Below, piece after piece: positions 1 to 13,700 of a stretch of 64,000 nt of DNA. The position numbers and the translations under genes are program-made. The stretch covers positions 83,164-147,163 of the forward strand of contig SJOL01008415.1 of assembly GCA_004794785.1 (NCBI GenBank). Direction: 5' to 3'. Below the pieces are notes generated by a model. That model worked only from the letters and a program-made list of their open reading frames with translations. It searched no databases and was not told where the DNA came from. Source of the DNA: Opisthorchis felineus. Its lineage: Eukaryota > Platyhelminthes > Trematoda > Opisthorchiida > Opisthorchiidae. Numbering within the stretch: position 1 is the stretch's first letter; the number at the start of each line of letters is the position of its first letter.

Positions 1-2589
1 TGTTTCGATCTTGAAATCGGAACTTCTGATGTCTGAGATAGATAGTCTAACTTTTGTGAACACCATTTCATGGTACTATAATCTGAAGAAAGGCCAATAT
101 AGCTTCTAACTGTTATAACCGCTAATGGGCTGCGGGGCTCACCGACTGGTTCGGAGAGGAGAATACCGCAACAGGCTGGAGAAATGGTATATGTAGTTAT
201 GACCGATTGGCACACGTGACCCAGACGAGACAATGAACCGATCGTACATAACGCACAATGCCGCCCACAAACATGGACAAGATGTCACGTAGGACGAATC
301 AAGACACGCAAAAACACGTGTTGCCCAGCATTCCAATTGACAGCTACAACTACCTCTTCTCACGACTGATGCAAATGGTCCCCACCTAAAAAGTCTTCTC
401 TCTGTAGTGATCAGTTCGGTCATTCCTGTGAGTTATTTTTGTCCGAAAGACCATTGTGCATTTCTTACTCACCTTAGTGCCAGATATCCTCAACTCTCTG
501 AATCTTCCGCTGTCCGCTGTGGACATTCCATATTCTCATTCAAGCGCCTAAATGTTTCATGCGTTATGACCCTGATGTGGCAAAAATGTACACCACACTT
601 ATGTTGCTTAGAAACATATATCCTGTCTATCTCACATGTAATTAGACTTAGGTCAATCCGATCTAGAAATGTGCTGTATTTCAATGTACGGAGTGTGACA
701 TTTTCTCCATATGTTTGTATATGTATTTGTGTATATGTCTGCATTTATTCCACCTGACGAGGAATGCTAACAGTTGCAAAAACCTAAGGAATTCCACTTG
801 AGTAAGTAGAACACATCAAACAATAACAAATCAAGCCTTTGCGTTCCGATCGTGAGCTGTGAAAGTTTCTTTCATTCCACTGGTGCGTAGGCGCAGTGAC
901 ACGCTTTTGATCTCGTTAGCATATTGATTAAGTTTAACCGTAAACTATGCGTCAGGGATCGGTTGTGGCGCGTGGTGTATGAGTGTAACAGAGTGGGAAC
1001 GGTTGAAAAGGTTGTATTCTGAAAACAGCCAAGAAGCAGAAAGTGCTTCACAGTGATGTACGTAGGGTTACTTCAGGTCTGAAATTCAGCCCGCAAGTGA
1101 ATACCACGATTTACGGTACAGCTCTTTAACTCATGTTGGAAATAACTCCACTTCATGGAGTTCAATGTTACTATATGTCGGGCTGAAGCGTAAACAGAAA
1201 TGTTCAGCTGTGAGTTAGTGATCGTTGATGTGACTTACTTGCGATCGGAAAGATCATATTACCAATCAGTATTCAATTCATTCTCCCCAGAAATAAGGTA
1301 GATGTGTGTCGGTTAAGCTGTTCGCATGTTCTGCTCATCTACTGATCCATCTGTGGAACAAACGTGTGATTCTGCTTTCGCTTTGTAACGGTCAATCGCT
1401 GGAGCCGTTAGTGTGTATGCACTGGCACAGCAATGCCTCTTATCGATCAATTGTGGGTAGACCCCGTGTGATTAGCGAATTCACACACACACAACACCCA
1501 CGCGTCCAAAACAAACATGACTATTCAATAAATTCACACCAGTGCAGTTGGCTCTCAGATGCAGCAATCCTAAATCAATACGTAATCGTCTCTCCGACGG
1601 AGCTAGAACTATCGATCACAAATGACGGTCTACTGGGTCTGGTACATTTGACTAAAAAAACTCCGTAGTCCGTGAGTATATACAACAGATTTTCTTAATT
1701 GTGCTAGGAGTTCCTTTGTACTTTGTAATTGATGTTTACTAATTCATCATTAGGGTTAACTCTTTCTATATGTGTAACCTAGCCGGACGCAACTAAAGAC
1801 CGCGAAGAATGATCGACAAAGAAGACATCTTTTCTGGTGACAACAAAAATGACCTTTACTGCTAAAAATTCATCCTTCATGGTGTCAGATAGCCAACAGC
1901 CTGTTGGCACCGTGTGATGGTGTGGCGTTAATCCCCATGATACCGGCCGTCTACCGTGAAGCTTGGCCGGTAGATCTGCATTAATGACAAGAGACATTAC
2001 CACTACCGTATATTTACTTTCTGGGGTTTAAACGGGAGCTGGTCGGTGGTTGGTCGTTGTAAACTGTAGATTCCAGTTTCGTAGCAGCACTCGGAACGAA
2101 GCTTCTGGAACCACCTAGTGACCGATTTGCAGTAAACACTTGCTACCATGTGAGGCGGAGTCGCGGTTCGACCTTTGACCTTTCGGACACATCTGTGCTA
2201 ACGCTCGAGGAGCACACCGTGGTATGTTCAGCCGTGTGTCGTTATACACACCGGTCTGTTCTGTTGATGCAAATGTCTCTGCAATTGAAAGAAAACTGGT
2301 AATTTAGGAGGCAGAGAAATGCGCACTACGGTCACGCTTCCGGAAAACAGTTCCTCGAGTAGTCTGGATTAGGAGCAGTTTTGGTGCGCTTAGAACCTGT
2401 CTAGAGGCCGAATCCAACTTTTCCCAATGTCCTCCACCAACCACTCCCCTCTGAGCTGTAAAACTACGTATATGCATCCCTTTCTGATTCCTGCACTGTA
2501 GTCTTTGTAGGAGAAACAGCGCTATGTGTGTCAATGAATCAGTCATTGGCAATCAGCGTCTCTATCAGAAACGCATTTTCCCTTGTCAG
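1..2589. other. no gene supported
   Basis: Open frames here are short, lack recognisable motifs and are typical of chance in this composition. A T/G/A-rich low-complexity stretch lies near 705-742 and a short CA run near 1484-1499. I see nothing else. Confidence 0.5.
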
Positions 2590-3190
2590 TCACTGTACAG
2601 TACACATTCGCTTTGTCCTGTAAAATAGGGTTTCGACCATCCCACGCTTGCGTGCTCTCAGTATGTAAAGCTACAATTTGTAATTCCTTGTCGGACACGC
2701 CTACTCAAGAGTACGTCCAAAACAGGTGACGTGCTTTGTGACCTATGTTCGCATGTCTTATTTAGGTGTGTGTGGATAAAATTCGGGATATTATACGAAT
2801 TGCCAAAATATTCAACGTTAGTAATGACTAAAGCATCGTCAACATACGGCTCATACAATAAGGACACTATCTGAAGTTCCCTTCTAGGAAAATATCTATT
2901 AGTATGAGGCCTAGAAGACTGCCAATTATGACACCATCAAATTGTCTTCGAACTCGAAGTAGATGTTCTAAACAAATAGCATCTCAATTACTCAACAGGC
3001 GAACCTATATTGAGATTTTTTATACAAAAAATGAACTGTTTCATGAACAGAAGAACTGGTAAGAAGGGAGTTGATATCTACAGAAAAGAATTTCTCGGAA
3101 CCCACCGAAATACATCTCATGATGTCAGTAAGCTCAACTTAGACCTTTAAAAAGACTTACAGATAAACGCCTTTGGACAGGGCCTAAAAT
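2590..3190 (-). pseudogene. Penelope-like element reverse transcriptase relic
   Basis: Read on the minus strand from about 3190 to 2590, this shows reverse-transcriptase landmarks in Penelope-like order. First comes a segment like the SFDVxSLFTNVPxxET region (seen as FSVDINSLLTSSSVHETV, near 3085-3030). Then a motif-B-like QFDGVIIGSLLGLILIDIF (near 2945-2890; family form QIDGVAMGSPLGPxLADIF). Then the catalytic YVDD box (near 2845), followed by SPVLDVLLSRR, matching the LPFLDVLVTR stretch that follows in this family. The pieces lie in different frames with stops between them, so the gene is dead. The amino-terminal part and the GIY-YIG endonuclease are not seen. YVDD, rather than FADD, separates it from the LINEs elsewhere in the window. 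Confidence 0.7.
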
Positions 3191-4097
3191 GTCAATGTAC
3201 CAAATTTGTGACAGACAGAATCGTCCGTACACATCATGGGTTGTACTTGAGTATGCATCTTTCATCATCATCCTTTCATACTGTACCGACTGGCTTCTTG
3301 CGCCTGCAATGAATGTCGGAGATGTGTCTATGGTGCCACCCTACCTTGAGCTTCCTTATGTCTTGCCTTTCAATCCTCTTGTCGCTATGAGTAGTATTAC
3401 CAGCTTTGAATTTGTGATGCCTGGAATAACCATGCTCACTACTCTCAGCTAATCCTCTCATTCAATTACAACTACGCCTGAACGTTTGTCTGGCTGGGGG
3501 AATATCAAATGTTTCGTTCTTCGTAGCTCTTTTATCGCTTTATAGTGTCAAGCCAGGAATAGCTCTATGAACATCAGCAGGCGAATTTTCAGAATACAAA
3601 CCTATAGCGGCTACAAAAAAAAGGACATCTAATCGATACACTGGTACAAATGCTGTCTGGAGAGGTAGTTTAAGAGATAAGACATAGCAGGAGCGCATCG
3701 CATATTGAGCCAGAATTAACAAAATACCGAGTCATGACGAAGTTCGTGGAATTCAGGTGTTAGGGGAGCATCAAAAAGTATGGATGGATCTATCAGACCG
3801 GAGACTATATGGCTGCACTCGAACAAGACCTCGAATAAGACATAGAGCTGCTTGAGAGCTTTCCAAATATCATGACAATTTTGTTGCCAAGACAGGTGTC
3901 GACGAAAATCCTGTCTATCTTATTGATTTCCACCTTTAACTGACCGGTAAGCTGTCTAGCTTTTGGTAAAGAGGGCCTGCCGTACTACCTAGCAATTTAC
4001 GGAGGGCTTATATAAAATAAAGTGGATGATTTCCCGTAATGTATATTACACACAGTGTTGGACCGTAGCTATCCACGTTCACAAACTTCAAACGGAT
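3191..4097. other. no gene supported
   Basis: I recognise nothing in this stretch. Remains of the amino-terminal half of the adjacent Penelope-like element could be here, since it would lie on this side, but I could not identify them. Confidence 0.4.
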
Positions 4098-4850
4098 ATC
4101 ATCTTCATCACCATCATCACCGTTGACAGCAACCCCACCTGAGGACACTGGTGCTTCACTGTCGTACGACCATGTCAATGTACTTGAATAGAAACTCATA
4201 ATGGAAAAAGAAAAATGGGACAGGGACAGGGACTCAGAAGGAAGTAACAAGCATCTGGGGTGCCTATACGTCCAACACTCAGTCAGACGATCTGAATAGA
4301 AGCTGACAGCACGAAGGCCACTGCCATCGGTTAGTTGACATAGCATTCGGTGTCTCCAGCCGGGCATATGGAGAATCACAGGGACCCGATCTTGGAAGGC
4401 GAACAGGGCAAACAGTGCCCGGAATTTCGGCGACGTCCTTCACTCCCTTCTACCAGGTTAAATTCTGTCCATTTCTAGGTTTCCGCGACTCCGAATTAGG
4501 TACGTAAGTCTACGCTGGTTTCGGCAGGTGGCAACTCGCCATGCGTCACACATTATCCAGCCATCTCAGTCTGCAATACTGGATGCATTCTTTGAGTGAA
4601 GTACTGTCTGCTTCACCCAAAATCCGTCTCCTGTTCACCTCCTTCCGAATTCGTTGGTTCCGGGTGACTTCAGATGTAGTTCCGAAACATCGGTAGTCAA
4701 AGGTCTGAAGATATCTCAGATCCTCTGTCCGAATCGGCCAAGTCTGGCAGCTGTACAACAATACAGCAGTATTACTACAATACAATTCATATGGGCCTAC
4801 TTTACTTCAGACCGCCCATAGACCGACCGCCTCAGGTAACCTATATGCCA
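4098..4850 (-). pseudogene. RTE-like LINE, 3' end relic
   Basis: Reads on the minus strand from about 4850 to 4098. The translation near 4785-4550 contains VLLYSCQTWPIRTEDLRYLQ and then ECIQYCRLRWLDNV, the conserved carboxy-terminal region after the RT in RTE-like LINEs of trematodes (family pattern VLLYGCETWxLRTEDLRRLQ ... LRWLGHVLRM). Downstream, 4440-4340 matches the untranslated end of the minus-strand RTE copy at 18.8-19.3 kb. The element stops in a CAT/ATC-repeat tail at about 4098-4120, as that copy does. It is 5'-truncated and frameshifted; the endonuclease and RT are absent. Confidence 0.75.
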
Positions 4851-7800
4851 CTAGAATTATTCTTTAAAGGATCCATGAAGTCCAATCAAATGAGGAGATC
4901 CAGGTATAAATACGTAGATTGATTTAATCATTGCGTTTTATCAACTGAGGATTCAAGAGATGTCTTTTGGGGGACCTTCTGATAATTATCGCTCGATTGA
5001 CAGTCTTGCTCGATGGCCTGGAACTTCATAGGCCTTCCGAGGAGTGTTTTCTTATATCACAAAAGTATGGGTCCCACACACGCTTTGACTTAAAATCCGC
5101 ACGCAAGGGAGAAAACCACATCATGATGTAGTAGGTTTCTTTAGGTGCAGATTACCCTTTTAAACGTTTGGCGTAGCCAGAGGGCAAAATCTTGACCCAT
5201 CCGTAACTGTAATTCGTTTTAGTTTTCGGGTACTTAGCTACAGTGTTGCATTTTCGTGATCTAGCTTCTGATACACATGACGTCCGAAAAGCCCTATTCG
5301 CGAGTATTCAACAGTCACAAGTGTATGAACACACACGGTTGCTTACAACTGCATTTGCCTCAGACGTTCCAGTAACGTGCATGGGAACCGAGCATTCCAA
5401 CTGGAGTCTGGCATTCACTTGTATTCACTGGCTTGGTAATAATCTGACATTATCATATTCCATCAGTTTCCAGGTGCCTTATGACCAAGATGAGTTGGGG
5501 CAGTAGAGGTATCCTAACACGCAGCTCTCACACAGTTCTTATCGATTTTCAGTCACTTGAGGTGTCGGCCACTGTTCTGTTATCCGGATTAACCCAAGTC
5601 CGATAAGTCTATCAGTTTGTTTCGTAATGCCGTCAGAATTTGGCTTCGCTGACAAAAGCAACTCTTGTTTGTCAATCGTGCATGTCAGTCGTCACATGAA
5701 TCAAAGTGCCTGAGATTGGAGGTGATCGCCGGCACAGAATACGAGTATGGATATTCAAATTTTGACATGCAGGACCAGAGTGGACCGCTAACGGTGTCGT
5801 GCCTCGTAAGCTGGGACTACCGATTAACCACGAAGTTCTGTAAATATGAAACGCCCTTAGTTGAGCACTGGTTCAATCTGTTTCCCTTTTTTAATGAATT
5901 ACCTGGTGAGACACCACATGAGTTCAGGTACACGACCAAAAGAGCGGTCATTCTAAAGGTTTAGATTATGATTAATAGGGACGTGACTAAACCCGGATAA
6001 CGGCCACGGTCAATTCACCAGAAACCTTCTAATTTCAGAACCAATTCAAGAGGGCAGGAAAATTTATAATCGGCATACTCCGACCGACTCATACTCAACC
6101 GACTATGTTCGAGGTTTAAGTAGTCTTCAGGCGTTCGGGCGTCCAGTCCACAATGTAAGTAAAGCTCCACAGTCAAATTCGGGGCAGAATGTTCATGGAT
6201 ACTACTTGTTAATGCATATCTGGAGAGGAACATCGAACTTAATTGACACAATGATTTGGGATTTAGAAAATCTCACTGCAGGTTTTCCTTCAGACTGCAA
6301 CGCTCCACACAGATCGCTCAAATATCATAACAACTCGTGATAGTCTATTAGATAAGGCCAGCGTACGAACTCGTTGCCCAACGTGACGTCAACTGTCATG
6401 TTTACAGTGGATAAAATAATGCTGCCATCATAGAATCGACCTATATCCAGTTAGCAGTAAGAATCAAATAATTGACTGGCATGTCGATACACTGGTGCGC
6501 GACTGACTAAGGTATGAATGTGTCTAAGCACCCGTTCGAATTACGCTACTGGACAACACACGCATCCGCTAGTTCACTATTTCGAGACTACACTCTACGG
6601 CGACCAGCTGCGACCTAATTTAGCCATCGTTGGCTTGTGGATAGCTTCTTTAAAATCTTATGACCACCAAAGAGGGACAATCCAATGGCATCAGAGCCGT
6701 GCTTAGAGGCTTACGCTACCTTAAAAAGCGCTAAACCGAACGGCCTGACAACACAGTAATAGCTCATCTCTGCTGTTTTAGGCACTTCTTCCTTTGGAGA
6801 CGCGCTATTTTTTAAACGTTTTTTTCACATTAGGAGACCGCTAAATGGCACATTTCAAGTAACCTTTTGAAGATACGAGGAAGGCTCGAAATCACTTTGA
6901 CGTGTTCTGTGAGTGAGGTGCATTTCTTCGGGTTTCATGTCACGAGTTGGGCACCTATCTGGACATCTTGATTTTACATCTAGTCACCTTATGAAGTTCC
7001 TTGCGATTTAGCCTGCAGAACACAGGAGTACTTTAAGTACGGTCCGCTGCTGCCTTACTTTTACAGTGCTCCTAGCTTACGGGACACCAGAATCGATCGC
7101 TATGAGGGTGCTGCTTATCCTTCTCATATTTCCTTTTCAGTAATTGTTTGAGACTGTTGCTTGTTCTCAATCACGTAACCCCCGGGAATTTTCCGGTTAA
7201 CCGTTTCGTTATTGCTACCAAATCTTGCTGAGTTCAATAGATAATTAATGTTACGAAAATGTGGGGCTTATACCTTTATTTTAATTCCGACTAAAAAAGA
7301 CATTCATAATTTCCCTGTTGTACAACCATAGTGACGAAGTTTAAGAGTACTTTAGCTTTTAGTTGGCGGAGCTCAGACCGACGCATAGATGTTATGCATG
7401 TTAAAAAAACCGCTTTAAAATCCGACAACTTTGACCGCAGTGAACACGCGTAGTTGGGTTATGTTCTGTCTAGAACTTTGCTTTATCCCTATTGTTTCCA
7501 GATACTATATCCCTGGTAATCTTGATGACAGGCCACGCGGTTGTTCTGGCTATTTATCTGCACATTAACACTTTTGTTATGCTGCTAAGTACGTTCTGCT
7601 AACTTGATTTGACATCGGCTGATGGTAAACAAAATAAAAATTTTATGGATCGACCCCAAAAAGCATGCCGTCATTCTAATTATATCAGCCCATTGAGTAA
7701 AACGGTAGCTGGAATTTTGTACCTAAGAGAGACTGGAGACCCATGTTACAGCACACATTTTGGAGCACAGAGCATACATTTTCTGGGAGTTTAAACTAGT

Positions 7801-10484
7801 ATTTATGCACAGTTTCCTGATCAGTAAAAAGCTAGTTTATAGATTGTCTTTGAACCTTTGTGCATTGCAAAGGTTGTCTCTGTTCATATCGGGGGAGTGA
7901 CATCTGAGTACAATTTTGGAAATGCATATTTCCACCAAAAACATACCGCTCTACTGCGGGGGCTGCGTTCAGCTCTTATATCTAACGGGACAGCACAATT
8001 AACGCGGAATGAAAAACTATGCCTAAGGTAGACTAGGAACCACTAGAGGGCGACTATAGACAAAACAAAAGTTGTGGATTTCCGACGCTCTGATTCCGTG
8101 ATTTTTGCGACACTAGCAAATTCAGCCAGGAGCCATGGTGTCCATTTTTTCGTCTACACTGTTGCCAAAAGTTAGTACAATTCGGTTAACCGACAATGCT
8201 GTCTCGATTTGATCCCATTGGTCTGGTTTCCAGCTACGTCACAGAACACATAATCCATACTAACACAAGAAGATCGGAAACCGTCCGGTTTTCTTCACTA
8301 CGGTAATTTTCCTGCCCAGAAGAACACTGGAACCAAAAACCAGTCAGAGAAACTTTGGAAGAAAACAAGAGAAAAGGCTGACTTAGGCAATCTACCCACC
8401 ACAAATAGAGAAACCATTGTGGAAGCATTCGGAATGGGAAAAAAATGGAGGACTGAACTCAAACACGAATGATTAAACTGCTTGGCGAAGTTATATATTC
8501 GGTTAATAGATTTTTATAAATTATTTCCGCAGAAATTGTTCACGTAGCATCCAAGCGATTTCACAGAATCCAACCGTTAGTAATTGGGTTCACAATCTTC
8601 ACCTTGGATGTCAATCGAGAAATGTAATCTAACTATTTCGCTCATCTTAATTTGACATAATGCACCTCAGGAGGAGACTCCGATAAAGAGGAATTAATTG
8701 GTTCTGACTGCATTTTGTCGAAATACAGCCAAATCAACAAATAGTAATGTGGGGAAAACCTGCGGCTCCGAGCCTAATGGAACCGCTAGATTCCAGTTTG
8801 TTTGCACAGCAAGGTGGTGTTCTGGTACGAATCATTAAGTTCTGATCAGTCACAAAGGATGATACCATAAGTAGTCGAACAACCAGCCAAGAAATACTGA
8901 CCCTTACGTAGTGTACCTTACACGGCAAATGGTTGGCTGGAATCCGATTCCTACCTGCCCGTCACCAGTGGTTCAACCACCACATTCTTGTACATGGTTT
9001 TGTGCAGTTTGCTCCCAGCCCGATATGTTAGTTCGTGTGAGCCCCAAATTTGATGTGAAATCGAAGGAGTGAATCAACAAGCAAACTTGAAGAAGCATTA
9101 TGGAAACCATCAACTGCCTTGAGTATGGTGGCGTTGCTATAAGCATTAGCACCGCACTAAACAGTGAGTTAATGATGTGACCTATCACTTTAACACCGCA
9201 CAACCCCGCGCGGAATCACACTACTGTATACGGCGCGGACCGTCAAGGACAAACTAATGTAGTTGTCATGGGTAAACGAGCTGTGCAGGTGCACGAGGGA
9301 GATACTCTGCCTCCTGGCAAACTTACATTAACTTACTCGCCAGTGCAGCTGGTGTCACGCAAGTCGCATTTTGCCGATGCAGATGTGGCCAGAAAGTGAG
9401 CAGCTCCATGTGTTTACGTCACATTAAGTTTTTCAAACTAACTTGTAGCCTGTATATGTATCGAAATTTCGACCTTCTCCTGTCTCAGACCATTCTTCGA
9501 CTGTGTGAAAATCCGATCCGATGCCACGCATTTCACTAAGTTCTTTGTGAATAGAGGTATGCCTCTGTCTTCTGAAGCACTTGAGTATTTGGGATCCAGT
9601 CTGAACAATATATAGTCATAATCTTCCACAGACCGTGAAGATGAAATCTATTGAAGATTCACGTATGATGCCGCAATACCGCCAGCTTCTCACTGTCGTG
9701 TAGACAGTACAATAGCACGTTACACGACTCTTGTATCCACCAGCAGACGATCTCACAAGCACAGGTACCACTAACCGCGTTAAGGCACATCGTCCCAAGT
9801 TCTGAAGCTCCGTTCCTTCCACTTTCTTTTACATATACGCAACTCGAATCTGCGACCAGAATCAATAGTCTACCGAAGACTTTACGAGCCTCTGTCTTCC
9901 TATTTGCATGCTGCTCAAAATAAAGCAGGGTTTGTACAAAAATCGCAACACTAAAAATTCCCCTCCTTGTTGCCAAAGTAACCCCCCAGTTGGCCTACGT
10001 TTTCTGCCAGTGCTGATTATTTTCTTCCGTTCTTATTAGGTACAGCGGGAGTTGTTGTCTTGTGCGCATATACCCTCCCGTTGTTTCTGACTCGAACGCA
10101 AATCACTCTGACTTTGGCATCACGCACCTCGTTCACTGAGACCGTGTAGGCTCCGTCATCTTGTGACCATTTGACTCGGTGTGAACTTTGGGGCATGCGT
10201 GTTGCTTCCTGCCTACTTTAGTTATACAAGATCCCATTTAAAATCAGTGCCACTTGACCCGGCGTATAGAAGTCTGACATTTTATCACTTTATTATTTTA
10301 TTCACAGTACCGCATTTGTTAGTAGATCTTCACTTGAACGACTCGATTTTGGTGGTTTTATGAGTAACTCAGCGCGACCCGACTGACTGCCGGGCACAAG
10401 CAATAGAAAATTTGTGTTTTCTTATTAGCATCCCAACTGGTAGGTACATTAAATATTACAGCCTGTGCAGAATATTCTTGTCAG
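4851..10484. other. no gene supported
   Basis: No open frame in these 5.6 kb carries a motif I recognise, and I found no splice-supported exon series. The longest frames (99 codons at 5665-5964, 105 codons at 9659-9976) have no recognisable domain. Unrecognised old repeats or intergenic or intronic DNA are equally possible. Confidence 0.45.
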
Positions 10485-10595
10485 ATTAGCGAAATACACT
10501 CATTTGCAGACAAATTTAGTTTTGCGAGAGACTCACCTGGAACCCAGCTGAATCTCCCGTTTATGATGTGTTGCAAATGAGTGTATTTCGCTAAT
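10485..10595. mobile_element. fold-back MITE with perfect 24-bp inverted repeats
   Basis: The element is about 111 bp. Its left end (10485-10508, beginning ATTAGCGAAATACACTCA) is the exact reverse complement of its right end (10572-10595). The interior is also partly self-complementary: CGAGAGACTCACCTGG near 10524-10540 faces CCAGCTGAATCTCCCG, so the whole element can fold into one long hairpin. It is too short to code for anything. A TA dinucleotide lies two bases inside each outer end, so TA-duplicating (Tc1/mariner-type) mobilisation is possible, but no target duplication is proven. A relic of the same element lies at 15549. Confidence 0.8.
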
Positions 10596-10644
10596 TTCGT
10601 GCAATTTGGGTTCAAGTAGAGCATAAGGTTCACGGAAACTCGGG

Positions 10645-10705
10645 GACAGCGCCTACCTGATGAGCCCCAAGAAGGGCGAAACCAGTCGTGGGTAGTATGA
10701 GTAGT
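10645..10705 (+). ncRNA. hammerhead ribozyme (type I core)
   Basis: All invariant parts occur in the right order. CTGATGA is at 10657-10663. Stem II is GCCC (10664-10667) closed by GGGC (10674-10677) around a CAAGAA loop. GAAA is at 10678-10681. A short stem III follows (A10681-C10682-C10683 with G10691-G10692-T10693). The cleavage-site A is at 10694, giving a GTA triplet. Stem I pairs T10654-A10655-C10656 with G10695-T10696-A10697 and then opens into an internal loop. A three-base-pair stem III is typical of hammerheads in Penelope-like retroelements, but no coding part of such an element is recognised next to it. Cleavage would be at 10694/10695. Activity is untested. Confidence 0.65.
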
Positions 10706-13700
10706 ATATTATGTCTATTCTTATCAGATCTTCTGAACATCACTCCAGGGCTGGAATACACACATTTGCAATGACCCATCACACGAGTTCTCTCTTGACG
10801 CATGGGGAGAAACTTGCCGCTGAAAACAGGATCGACAAAATCACCACTGCGATTCTTTCGGTGTGCGGGCTGACAGCAGGCCCGCACATGAAACAAACGA
10901 GGACAATCCTGTGAAGGTCGCTTTATGAAGGTCAGGATACAAAATATTGCCAACTCGATCGAATATTTTACCTGGTTTATAAAGCACCTGAATGCCAATT
11001 TAACAAGAATCGGTGGGAAGTTGAACGTGTTGAGCAGAGTAACAACAGTTCCATTAATGGAGAGAAGTGGAGTTTAATGTCCAGAGCCAAATTTACTACA
11101 AGGTTACGAAAACTAAAGCAGTTTATCCAGAAAAAACATTGGGTTGATGATACGTGCTACCGAGGAACGCCATGCATGCCTGCTTTTATGCTGCTTAACT
11201 GTGTCATGTGGCAAGTTTCGAGCCGATCACCACACTAGCCACTTGAAAACAGCTCTGTCGTCATCTGGAAATAGTTTTGTTCGATACAGTTTATTACAAG
11301 AATTTACATCCTGAATGTCAAACAAACCTAGGGGAGATCCAAGGCAGAAATATGCAGAGTAAACTGCCCTGGGCCTATGAACAACAACAGGCCTTACGAG
11401 AGTAATTTTAGTAAGGATTGGCCTGTATGGTTTCAGCATTAAATTTTTGACCGGGAAAGCCTTGAATATCCGTATACGATTCCCCGCCTGTTATGTGCTA
11501 TCGGACTGGGATAATGCTTTTGATGCTTATTCAACTAATGAAACAGCTGATAGCTACTCCCGTGAAGCGTGTCGCCAAATCGCCTAGTGTTGATTCGCAC
11601 CGTTTCATTGTTGCATAAGTTGTATTAAGGCGATAACGCGATCAAGTTTGGTTAGAGTTAACGAAAGCCTTTTGCAGGGCTTTCTGAAAACAGGAAGGCG
11701 ATACAAAGACCGTTCAGTAGTTCTTGTTAGTTCAATGGCGTTCTTTGTTCCAGTCTATCTAGACATTAGAGGATAGACATCTTCGGGTTTAATAGGAATT
11801 TCGGCGCTGTTCCTCCAAACATATTGACATATATAGGGGAATGTATATTCCTCTTCGCACCAAGGTAACTCTAAGGGTCATAGAAGACGACTTGACGCCC
11901 ACTTCATAAAATTGTTGTTTGTGGAAGCTCAGAGCAGCCTGTGTCTGATTTCGACGCACTGGTATTTTGGATGCGTACAGAGAGACGCTGTGAACCAAAT
12001 CTGAAGCTCTTTCACGGTGACACAATGCATTTTCTCCAAACTAAAGGAGATTTTGTACTTATTAATGCACTACTCATAAGGTTGCTGTTCGTTGCAGGTT
12101 AGGAAAAAAGCGTGTAGGTAACCATGTGCGGCAAATATGTTTAGCTACTAACGAGTAGCACAGAAACTTCACATTCTTACAGTGAGGTAACAGAAATTGA
12201 GCGGTGACTTCATATTGACCCGCATTTCGTCAAAACATGAACTTCCTGATTGAAGGCTCTCATAAAGGGAGTAAAACTATTATCAGTTATGCATTTTATT
12301 GCAATTCACCCGGAGAAAACCCAGTTGAGCTCCTCTGAAGAGCCGACAGTGTATCACACCTTGCCTGCGATCCGTCTGACTTCACAGAAAGAGGAGGGTA
12401 GATGAACCTTCGGTGAAGAGTCCAGCACACAAGGTGGTGCTGCACCGGCAGTTTTGAATTAAGGCGCACTGTAATTCCTGTACTGATTAGATTAAATTTC
12501 GAAGTAAAAGGTGTGCTACATGGCGTTTTCGGTGAAATTTACCCCATTCCGTCTGATAATTTTATATCCTTTCGTTTACCTACACTGATATAATTTCCCG
12601 AATTTCTTATCGTGCACCTGACATCAGCAGATGTAATATAATATAAACCTGAAAAGGCCAGATGTTTTAGATTTTGTGGACACACCATTTGTACGACTAT
12701 ATACGGCGGACAATCTACTAATAGACATAAGCAGTTTAATAGCAAAATCGAGGACTCATGGGCAATTGATTGAGTTACTACCCGACACTTATGCGTGAAC
12801 AAAGGAAGTTATGGAACGCAATCTACTTTCTCAGTTCACTTAATCATTTGGACTTGGAGCGAATTTCAATTTTGAGTGAGAAAAAAATTCGCATGAATCG
12901 TCGCCAAGAGGACCTTATCGTGACGTGACGGCTTGTGTCCGTGCATTAGTCTATCGTATCAGGTTAAATAACACTGTCTCCTGGCCCTCCAGGCAAAGAA
13001 TGAAAAGTGTTTGGCGACTTTTTCTCTAGAAACCGAAATACTCTGGCGTTTTGTTCAAACATCACTGTATTGCGATCAAAACTTTGAACTCAACGCCTCG
13101 GTTGCTTCCCCAGTTGTACTTCTAACTAGATGTGGTCACCTTGAGGTGTCTTTTCTCACCTAGGAACCATGATTCAGACTACCAGAATTAATCTCGCAAC
13201 AAATCGGCCGCCGCGTTTTGCTATCAGCTTTGTCGCGTTACTTGCTGTATTCTGCTACGTTGGCAAGCGAAAGCATGTTGTTGCTGACGCCTTCTTTTCT
13301 GTCCTTCACACTTTTTCTTCTCCAATCTATTAATAGTATTCCTCTTGCAGGCCAATTCCTTTAAAAGTGATGACCCTTAGCTGTAACACCTGTGAACTAG
13401 TCGGTGCGGAGAGCCTCATATACCTCAAACTCGATCTTCAAGCTTCCATACCCGTTCCATCTCGCTATCTATTTTTAAAGTTCGCACACTGAAGCAAACA
13501 GGACAAGAGATTGTTCACTTGTTCGTACACTGGACGCGATTAACATCAATAAGTCTTATCTATGAAAAAACATAAATTCAAGATCCAAGCACAATTACAA
13601 CCACGTCACTGTCGTTCCACTTCCGGTGATCCACGGGCCACTGTTTTAGGCTGTTGAAGAATCGTTACCCTTTTGAGACGCCGGAAAAAGGGTCCTTTCT

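Noticed and set aside
1306..1668. 120-codon open frame as a gene
   Set aside because: No recognisable motif, no splice context, and length within chance for 64 kb read in six frames.
5665..5964. 99-codon open frame as a gene
   Set aside because: No domain, signal or membrane segment is recognisable and no neighbouring exon supports it.
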